From the NCBI GenBank assembly GCA_037447655.1, contig JBBHKE010003477.1, forward strand, positions 135,991 to 199,990: DNA of 64,000 nucleotides. Direction: 5' to 3'. A model generated the notes under the pieces. It worked only from the letters and a program-made list of their open reading frames with translations. It was not told the DNA's origin and searched no databases. The position numbers were made by a program, and so were the translations under genes. Source of the stretch: Zygnema cylindricum. Lineage: Eukaryota; Streptophyta; Zygnematophyceae; Zygnematales; Zygnemataceae. Positions 57,101 through 64,000 of this stretch are shown one piece after another. Position 1 is the first letter of the stretch, and the number at the start of each line of letters is the position of its first letter.

Positions 57101-57965
57101 ATGAAAAAAAACACGTCAACAGCAGTTGGGATCCATCCAAGGTATACCTTTATAACAAATGAATGAAATTACAAAACAATTAACTTCTACGAGACATCTC
57201 AAATAAACTCAAATCAACAAAAAATACTCGGCTTAAGCTGATAGTCCCATACTAATAACATTGAACCCACCGTGAGATGTAATTTATGGGTGAAAACATA
57301 CACTGACGAAGGAGAACACAAACCTTTAACACAGAGGAGCTCAAAAAAGCCGCCTTCTTAATATTTGTTATCTCCGAATCGTCTTTAATTGCAAAAAGGT
57401 CTGAGAATCCATTAGAGACATCCACACGTTCAATCTCTGAGGAACCTAACAGCTCCTCCCACTTTTCCATTAATGGCCCTTCTTTTGGTTCTTTCAGCAA
57501 TACTCCAATTTTTGCTGAACTGCCTCCTGCTTTTCTACCAGCTTCTAAAAGCTTTCCTATCTGCACACTGCCATCTTCCTTTTTATCTTTCGGATGCAAA
57601 ACCATTTCAACTCCTGAAAGTCCTTTACAAGCTTTTCGAACTTCTTCCAAATGTGAAGCTTTCTTTACTGAACAAATGACATGACAATACTTTCCTCCCT
57701 CGGAACCACGAGTGAATAACATAATTGTATCAGGAAACTCATAACTGAGTAGCCATGTATGTAAAGCTGAAGACTTTAAATAACGAAGATCTTCGCTTGA
57801 AGGTGGTGCCACAATGGCAATTGCATTTACTGATGCCCATAACTCTTCAAAATTATCTTTCCATGAGGTGTACATAAGCTTTAACCTCTTTCCAAAAGTC
57901 TCTAAATCAATTTCCAAACCCCCTCCTCCACCAGAACGACCATCACCGTTCCTTTGATCAGCCAT
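51177..57965 (-). CDS. SPT16: FACT complex subunit SPT16, complete, nine coding exons, 1127 aa
   Basis: Exons, 5' to 3' on the minus strand: 57324-57965, 56603-56764, 55773-56100, 55225-55460, 55025-55126, 54273-54467, 53560-53799, 52769-52990 and 51177-52433. Together they give 3384 bases in one frame, all GT-AG. SPT16 and SSRP1/POB3 form FACT, the nuclear histone chaperone that loosens and rebuilds nucleosomes during transcription and replication. Residues 1 to about 180 form the N-lobe. Aminopeptidase-like fold: KVKVKLKAENCDICYPP, IICALGARYSSYCSNVA, FREGGLALN and VKPGMVFNVVLGLQG. Middle domain: PFHISTIKNASSQQ, GRPFRLGDLWIRPSFGGRGRK-type block, HAFFQPAENEMITLLHLHLH and VGTKKTKDVQFY. Acidic tail: from about residue 958 (DSEEDGS..., DDESVVDSEEEE). 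After it comes an unusual Pro/Gly/Arg/Ser-rich end. Arabidopsis SPT16 is near 1070 residues, so length fits. Confidence 0.95.
52968..53199. repeat. 115-bp tandem duplication across the SPT16 exon 8 acceptor
   Basis: ATTGTCTTAATCAGTTGTAC... starts at 52968 and again at 53083, with a few differences. Each copy contains the acceptor CTGCAG and the first codons of exon 8 (VVQLIKT). The outer copy is in intron 7. Confidence 0.92.
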
Positions 57966-59266
57966 AGAAGCTCAAACAGAAGAAATCACAAAATGAAAAA
58001 GGATCAAAATCAGTACCAGTGTCAGTACTAGGGTTCAAGTAGAGATAATCTCGCTGACTTCAAGTCGTTGCAAGAATTGATATCTTAAGAAGAACTTTGC
58101 TATGGGAAGTTGAAAGAATGTTGAAGCAGAATCATTTTCACTTTGTAAATATTACTCTGCTTGAAACGGTTATTACAAGCTGGTAAAAGTCCTCCCAGGA
58201 AAGGCCGTTTTGCTGTGTTTGCCTAACAAAGAATAGTAGCCTTTCCTGGGAGGCGCAGCTTCTAAACTGCTGCAAGCGCAAAGCAGCGAGGAGACCACTT
58301 CCACCATAGAGAAGCTTTGGAGGGAAACGAAACTGGAAAAATAACTGGATGACGTTTGAACGATTGTCAGATGTGAACGCACAGTTTGAAAATTCCTGTC
58401 CGGTGGTTCCACCGTTGCATCGTATTGTAGTTAGAAAATCCGGTGTGAACACATGGAACATACCTCCCGCAGTTAAAGTTCAGCCACCCATCGTCATTCG
58501 GATTATTAGCGTCAATACTTTTGTAGAATTAACTACACTATATTACGTCCAATCCAACTGATTAAATAGTGTTATTCATGCTAAGTTAAAATATTCGGGT
58601 CAAAAAAATACTTACTGAGAATAATGAACTGATGAGTGGCAAGCATCAAACTGCAGTACTGTAGTTGCTAGCCTGATATTTGCGCTAACTCTATCTACAG
58701 TACAGTAGCGATTCACGGAAATCTATTGTGGAATTTGGATCTAAGCCGCACGAAATTTCCACTATCCGCTGTTCCGCACGGTATGCTGATTTCATGCGAT
58801 ATTTCGTAAACAAACGAAAACAACCCCTGAACCATAGGCGATACCGACGATGATGGTACCGATACGCTCTACAGCAGAGCCAACCCCCTTGACCCTTTGT
58901 GAAAACTCGAAGTCGAGAGCACAATATCTTCTTTCTTTGTAGTTCGTACAGAATCTACAGTATCCCCACAGTTCACAGTTAACATTTTTGTGACAGTTTA
59001 ACGCTGTGGTACTCCGTATCTGCAGTGAAAATTTGTTTTCAGCAGACTCTTCAATGTACTGGAACATACTACGTCTTTCACCGTACTGAACTTTCTTTTC
59101 TATTGTTCTAATAAAACCAAAACCAAACGAAAGGAAACAAGTTCAAAATTTTGATTGTGAATTTGCCCCTTCTCATCGGAAATAAACACTTTTAGAAACT
59201 TCAATTTTTAAAACCTTTAGTCTTTGGTAAAAGAAAACAACTGAAGGATTCGAAAGGTTTGTCAGG
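57966..59266. other. Shared intergenic region between SPT16 and DRG1 (head to head)
   Basis: About 1.3 kb separates the two start codons, so promoters and leaders of both genes lie here. A repeat at 58.56-58.62 kb (TTAAATAGTGTTATT...GGTCAAAAAAATACT) has a relative in SPT16 intron 6 at about 53.96-54.01 kb. Another dispersed CGATTCACGG word lies at 58.69 kb. A hairpin TTTCCTGGGAGG/CCTCCCAGGAAA lies at 58190-58250. Confidence 0.55.
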
Positions 59267-62200
59267 ATGGCGACGATAATGCAAAAGATTAAGGAGGTCG
59301 AGGATGAGGTAGGAAATTTCTTCGAGTTCGTTGTGCCCTTTTTAGGGTTTTTGTCACTGTACTATACTTTTGCTATAAAATATTAGAAATAGGAGAGAAA
59401 AGAGGGAGAGGGAGAGGCAGAGGGAGGGGCAGAGGGAGAGGAAGTGAGAGTGTTAATATTTCATTTTTCTATCTGTCCAAGTCAGATTGATACTGGTACT
59501 CTGTAATCACTTAATTATTCTAATTCGAGTTTAGTGTGAATACCACTTCACGCCACTGTTTGATTGTAGAAGCAGCCTGTTGGGCGATTGCACATAATTT
59601 AGTGTGCAGCACGGCTCATATTGAAGCATGTGTCCAGGGAGAGGGAGAGGTAGAGGGGAGGCGGAAGGCGGAGGGGGAGGGAGAGGTAGAGGTAGCGGGC
59701 ACATTTTTTACGTTGAAGTTCGGTGATTCAGGAGAATTCTATCTTAACCTGAGCAGTTTTAGAGGTTGATTGTTGTAATCTTTGTACTTTGGTGTCAGTT
59801 TTGTGACACTTTTCTGTTTTGTACAAATGGCTTCAGATGGCGAAAACGCAAAAAAATAAAGCCACTTCTCATCATTTAGGCCTTCTCAAGGTGAGACTTT
59901 TCTACATGTTGAGTTATAATATATACGTGTGTTGTTTTTAGCTTAAAAAAAAAAAAAAAACTCTCGAATTTATTTTAAGTTGTTCTCAGAGGAGTCTGAA
60001 TATATGTAATTTGCGCCATATCCTCGTCTCTCTCTCCCTTTCTTTGATTGTTTTTGTTTTTCCTCTTCCCGTCTCTCTTCTCCATTTCTAGCACTCATAA
60101 TGCGCTTTAATCTTTTAATTAGTTTTAAAGAGAGTCTCCTGAGACCTAAAACATACATATATTTGTGAAAATTACACACAAGAACCGGATAGAATCCGGT
60201 TTTCATTAAAGACGGGTAAGCTTCCATTATTATGCTATACGTGTATCGCTATTAGCGTCAAGGAATTATTAACGTGGGGCTTATGTTAGTGTTATTGATT
60301 CTAATTCAGTTCCGAACTATGTGGCTGGGTTCGAACCGTTTAAGGAATTGGCGTAAGTGTCATTGGCTCTATTTTAGGTTCGAGGCGTAGATTCATTGTG
60401 TGCTATTTGCATCAATTGCATTATATTGGTGCCCCTAAACTTTACGCCTCGAACTCAAAATAGAGTCAATGACACTACTGTTTTTTTCCTAACGCTAACT
60501 CTTTAAAACGGTTCAAAAGCAGCCACTTCATTTGGAACCGAATTAGAATTACTAACCATAAAATAAATTCCAGGGCAATAATTCCTTAACGCTGATAATG
60601 ATACATGGTGTAGCTTCTGTTATTGCTTTTCAGTGGTTTTTGTAAAATTTTCCCTATTCCTTACTTGAACTGTTTCTTTCAAGCCATATGGCAGTGCCTC
60701 CATTCCCTTTACCCGTTAATCAAAAGTTGTTATTCATCTTTTGTGAATTATTTTAGACATGTATGGGTTAAACGTTGTTCAAGCAAGTGGAAAATATGAA
60801 GAAGAAATGTTGGGGATTATGTGACACAACTTGGTTTGAAATTAGGATCGTCATCGTGTAGAGTGTTTTCTGGTCATAGGATCAAAAAGTGCATTTTGGT
60901 TACAACATGAATTGCTATTAGCTTTAAAAAACACTCAGTACGAGGACTGTTTTAGTGTTAATAACTCTCTTTCACATGCGAATGACAATTGTGAACCAAA
61001 CGTTAAGAAAAAAACAATTAGTATTTTTACGAGATTTTGTGTTTAGAGGGCAAAAAAAAACGGGACCAAATTAGTGGTATTAACGCTAATTGCGATCCAC
61101 GTGTAGTTTTTGATTAGTTGTAAAGCCGTAAAGCTGCAAAATCAGCATTTTTTCTTTATATACATGTGCCAGAATTCAGGTCTGGGCGCCAGACAGAGAT
61201 TCAGCATAACTCTTTGGTATGGTTTTGTTTACAGGCAAAACTTGCAAAATTGAGACGAGAAATTTTGGCTCCTGCAAGTGGAGGGAAGGGAGGAGCCGGA
61301 GAAGGTTTCGATGTCACCAAAAGTGGAGATTCAAGAGTGGGACTTGTTGGTTTCCCATCCGTGGGAAAGTCAACATTACTTTGCAAACTGACCGGTACTT
61401 TCTCTGAGGTGAGTTTTCCTTGTAGAATCGTATATTTATTGGTTTTGTATAGTTATCAATTGTAAGCATTCACATCCTATGGCGGTTGGCCATCAAGGAA
61501 GTTTCTTCCTCTTAACTATATTTTGGCTCTAAAAATATGGCAGTTCTTTCTTACGTCAGTAAAATTTTAATACAGTCAATGGACTGATTTCTCATCTACA
61601 GCTCAAGTGGTACTGAGAAAATACCAGAGGTCAAATGAAAAGGAAGAGTATTCAAAGGGAAAGGATTCAGAAAAAGAAATAGGAGTTTTTTTTTTTTTTT
61701 TGGTTATGAAAATTGAAAACGATCCTTCTTAGGTATCAGGGCAAATTGGCAAAAATATTATTGTATTGTCTGCAACCTTTTCATTTTTTTCTCTCTGATG
61801 ATAATTCAATCAGTTTGGCAAATTTGAAGCTGGTGAAAAACCATTTGTGTTTGGGGTTCAGCTTAAAATTTTGTCGAAGGACAAAGAAGAAAACTTAAAG
61901 TGAAGAAGAAAATTCAAAGGATTAATGTTGTGAAATAAGTTTTGGTGATAGGCAAACCCCTTAAGCAACAGTCAGGAACAAAGCACCTCTTTTACTTTTT
62001 GTAAATGCGATTGAGAACAAATAGATACGTTTGGGTAGAAAAGTTATAAACCATAAAACCAGTGTGTACGATGGGCGATGATTTGGGAGGGATTTTGGAG
62101 AAGGCAGGAACCCATTATTATTCAGTAACGCCGGATAATTGTTTGAAAAAGGTTCAATGGACAAGTTTTGGGATATTGTGTTTGTTGGGTTAATTGTCGG

Positions 62201-62803
62201 TTTTGGGAGATAACTCACACTCACTACACCATTCATTAGCCTGCAACCAGGATTGTCTGGTCCAGACCAATCAATAAACAGTGTACTAAACAGATAATAC
62301 TGCAATTACTGGCAGTAATCACAGTCGTTGACGGTGGCCGTTTGTACGATGCATTTACTTTAATCAACAAAAAGTGAAAATAACACAAAATAACCACTGC
62401 ACACTGGCAGACCCTCAGTTTACTCCTAATATGCAGTATAATTTAACAGGAACGCCAGTATTGCCGGCAGTAATCAGTGATCCCTTTCTGTATTCATTCT
62501 GCGTACTTTTCCGTATGAAGTTTGTCAGTACTGTCACTAAAACGCTAATCAGATGTTATCATTAGTGTTGCGTATGATCGAAATTGAAAAATGATATTTT
62601 GCGGTTTTGGTAATTATCGACGAGCTAATCTGGTTTAGTGTTCATCTTAGGACCAATTCATGTTCCTAAAGGAGGTTTTGCACCTGATTTATCGTTCATC
62701 GCTTCATCTTTCGACTGAGTGTGGGTGACAGGTGGCCTCATATGAATTCACGACCTTGACTTGTATTCCGGGAGTTATTCGCTATCGTGGCTCTAAAGTT
62801 CAG
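59267..62803 (+). CDS. DRG1: DRG1 (developmentally regulated GTP-binding protein), first four exons
   Basis: Exons: 59267-59308, 59837-59890, 61235-61408 and 62732-62803, all phase 0 with GT-AG borders, 114 codons in total. The protein starts [14 protein letters not shown], continues [18 protein letters not shown] and [10 protein letters not shown], then the GTPase with [11 protein letters not shown] (G1, P-loop) and [13 protein letters not shown] (G2). This is the OBG-HflX/DRG class. DRG1 binds the DFRP1 partner and associates with translating ribosomes in the cytoplasm. The G3 motif (DLPGIIEGA) is expected next and is not found before 64000, so the rest lies beyond the window. Introns are long and carry repeats. 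P-loop Ser is followed by TLLCKL where most have TLLNKL. Confidence 0.93.
59400..59450. repeat. Purine-rich simple repeat in DRG1 intron 1
   Basis: GGGAGAGGCAGAGGG-type repeat; a similar one (GAGAGGTAGAGG) is at 59636-59700. Both lie in intron 1. Confidence 0.7.
60238..60615. mobile_element. Long-hairpin MITE in DRG1 intron 2
   Basis: The left arm TACGTGTATCGCTATTAGCG...AAGGAATTATT and the right arm AATAATTCCTTAACGCTGATAATGATACATGGTGTA are inverted. Inner pieces (CTAATTCAGTTCCGAA against TTCGGTT-type; GGTTCGAGGCGTA against TACGCCTCGAAC; ATTGGCTCTATTTTAGG against CAAAATAGAGTCAATG) are also inverted over about 180 bp per arm. Confidence 0.8.
60940..61105. repeat. Remnant of the same repeat family in DRG1 intron 2
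   Basis: TTTTAGTGTTAATAACTCT ... AATTAGTGGTATTAACGCTAATTGCGATCCACGTGTA, an imperfect hairpin with ends like the MITE at 60.24 kb. Confidence 0.55.
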
Positions 62804-64000
62804 GTGAGAGAGGGTAAACTCGTTGAAAAAGGATTATTTGGCTAAGGATTATTTGTAACTTTTCTTTTTGTTTGATACTTCTTTTTCTTTGGCATTTGTG
62901 TTTTACACACAGTTCAGTGTTTGTTTTCATGGGCGGAAACCTCTTTGATGATTCTTAATTATCACATAACACTTACAGGCACTATCTCTCAAACTCTCTT
63001 TTTCTCTCTCTCCCTCTCTCTCTCTCTGACTCTCACTCTAATTGTTACCCTTTTTTAGATTATTGAATATTTGAATGAGCTCTTGTTTGGTAAGAAGGGA
63101 GTCAACAATTTGAATCCTGGAATTGGAATACTTGGTTAACTATGCAAACCCTGTTCATCGGTCTTAGGAGTTCTTATGACTCCATTGTGGTTTTAAAATA
63201 ATACCAGTGAGAAAGAAAATCCGTTTTCGACTAATTAATGTACAGTTCACAATCTCAGAGCCGACCTCGCTGACTTAAATGCCTGTTAAAACTGGCTTCC
63301 GTCAGCCTTATATATGCAAATGTTGTTGATGTCTAAAAACAAAAAAGTGACAATATATGCGTCAAAAATCTTCCCTCTCCCACCCCCTCTCTCTCTCCCT
63401 CTCTCCCTCGCTTCCCCATTCCTGTCCCGGGATGCGTCTCTCCCTCTCTCTCTCTCTCCCCCTCTCCCTTCCCCACTCCCTTCTCCCCAAACAGGGCTCT
63501 CTCCCTCTCTCACTCTCCCTGCCTTCTCCACTCCCTTCCCCTAAGTGGGTCTCTCACCCCTGGGACTTCAAGAACCATGTCGAAAGCAATTGCCAACTGT
63601 TGTCATCAACATTTTTTTGTCTTTTTCAGCATCTTAAGCACATAAGTGTGATATTATTGTGGATCTCTAAGAGTCTGTCGCTGAACTACACTGTCAATTG
63701 ATATCATCGTTAATAACACTAATTATGTCCCTGTTCTTTTGGCCCCTGAACTAATAGTGTTATTAATGATAATTGTTTTTATTTTTAACGCGAACTCCAG
63801 AGAGAAAAGGGTTGATAGACATTTTGGGATGCCATTTGGCACTTAGGAGTGGGTGTGCACGCTACATAGAGAGTATAGGATGGCTCTTTTTTATTTTTAA
63901 ATAATTGTGATTCTGGCTTCTATTTACGTATGCTTGACATTGAACCAATCTTTGTTGCAACAGACAGCAAGGGAGAGGGAGAGGGAGAGGGAGAGGGAGA
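62804..64000 (+). other. DRG1 intron 4 (to window end)
   Basis: No DRG1 G3 exon found. Contains CT-rich microsatellites at 63000-63040 and 63370-63540, a hairpin ATCGTTAATAACACTAAT ... ATTAGTGTTATTAATGAT-type repeat at about 63.70-63.77 kb, and a GGGAGA hexamer run at 63972-64000. Confidence 0.6.

Noticed and set aside
61961-62305. Minus-strand 114-codon frame in DRG1 intron 3
   Set aside because: Composition looks protein-like in part, but there is no recognised motif, no splice context, and it lies antisense inside an intron.
1-64000. CRISPR arrays, bacterial operons, riboswitches, rRNA or tRNA genes
   Set aside because: The genes are spliced and eukaryotic, the repeats are transposons or satellites, and no cloverleaf or rRNA sequence was recognised by eye.

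Overview
The window is nuclear DNA of a plant-type eukaryote. It has spliced genes with GT-AG introns, a DRG1-type GTPase and an SPT16 subunit of FACT with green-lineage-like sequence, a plant-style carboxylesterase, Ty1/copia elements primed by initiator-tRNA-Met-like sites, a Ty3/gypsy chromovirus with a chromodomain, and PIF/Harbinger DNA transposons. The SPT16 coding sequence has eight introns; from memory, flowering-plant SPT16 is usually uninterrupted, so a non-flowering streptophyte (alga, bryophyte or similar) is more likely. I cannot name the species.

Layout. 1-2.3 kb: 5' part of a carboxylesterase gene (minus strand) whose long intron is full of repeats and of copies of its own splice-site regions. 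2.3-4.0 kb: purine tract and AT-rich repeats. 4.0-29.9 kb: a nest of LTR retrotransposons. The outermost layer is a decayed copia element (copia-C, minus). It carries an intact-looking inserted element, copia-2 (21690-27562, TSD GTTCA), and is cut on its other side by a Ty3/gypsy chromovirus (about 5.4-19.5 kb, minus). The chromovirus is itself interrupted by copia-1 (7376-13130), by an internally deleted copia-3 (15199-17658, plus) and by an LTR-like insert (about 17.7-18.5 kb). All pol and gag genes carry stops, frameshifts or lost catalytic residues.

27.6-40.3 kb: a PIF/Harbinger cluster. It holds a 739-bp TTA-flanked element, four related 0.8-1.2 kb TAA-flanked elements, a transposase ORF lacking its first catalytic segment, and a convergent SANT/trihelix gene of the kind that partners such transposases. 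41.3-46.2 kb: a complete five-exon gene for a mitochondrial-type medium-chain reductase (413 aa). 46.2-51.2 kb: intergenic DNA with repeats and one uncertain degraded coding region. 51.2-58.0 kb: complete nine-exon SPT16 (1127 aa, minus). 59.3 kb to beyond the window end: DRG1 (plus), head-to-head with SPT16, with the first four coding exons present.

The host genes are housekeeping or general metabolic: SPT16 for nucleosome reorganisation during transcription, DRG1 for translation-associated GTPase activity, the reductase for NAD(P)H-linked reduction, probably mitochondrial, and the carboxylesterase for ester hydrolysis. The most unusual signals are repeats that have copied splice-site regions in two host genes, loss of the catalytic glutamate by Glu-to-Lys change in two different retroelement integrases, and Harbinger-type elements that abut at one shared target site and carry long palindromes. 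Coordinates of exons were worked out by hand from splice consensus and reading-frame continuity; no alignment or database search was run.
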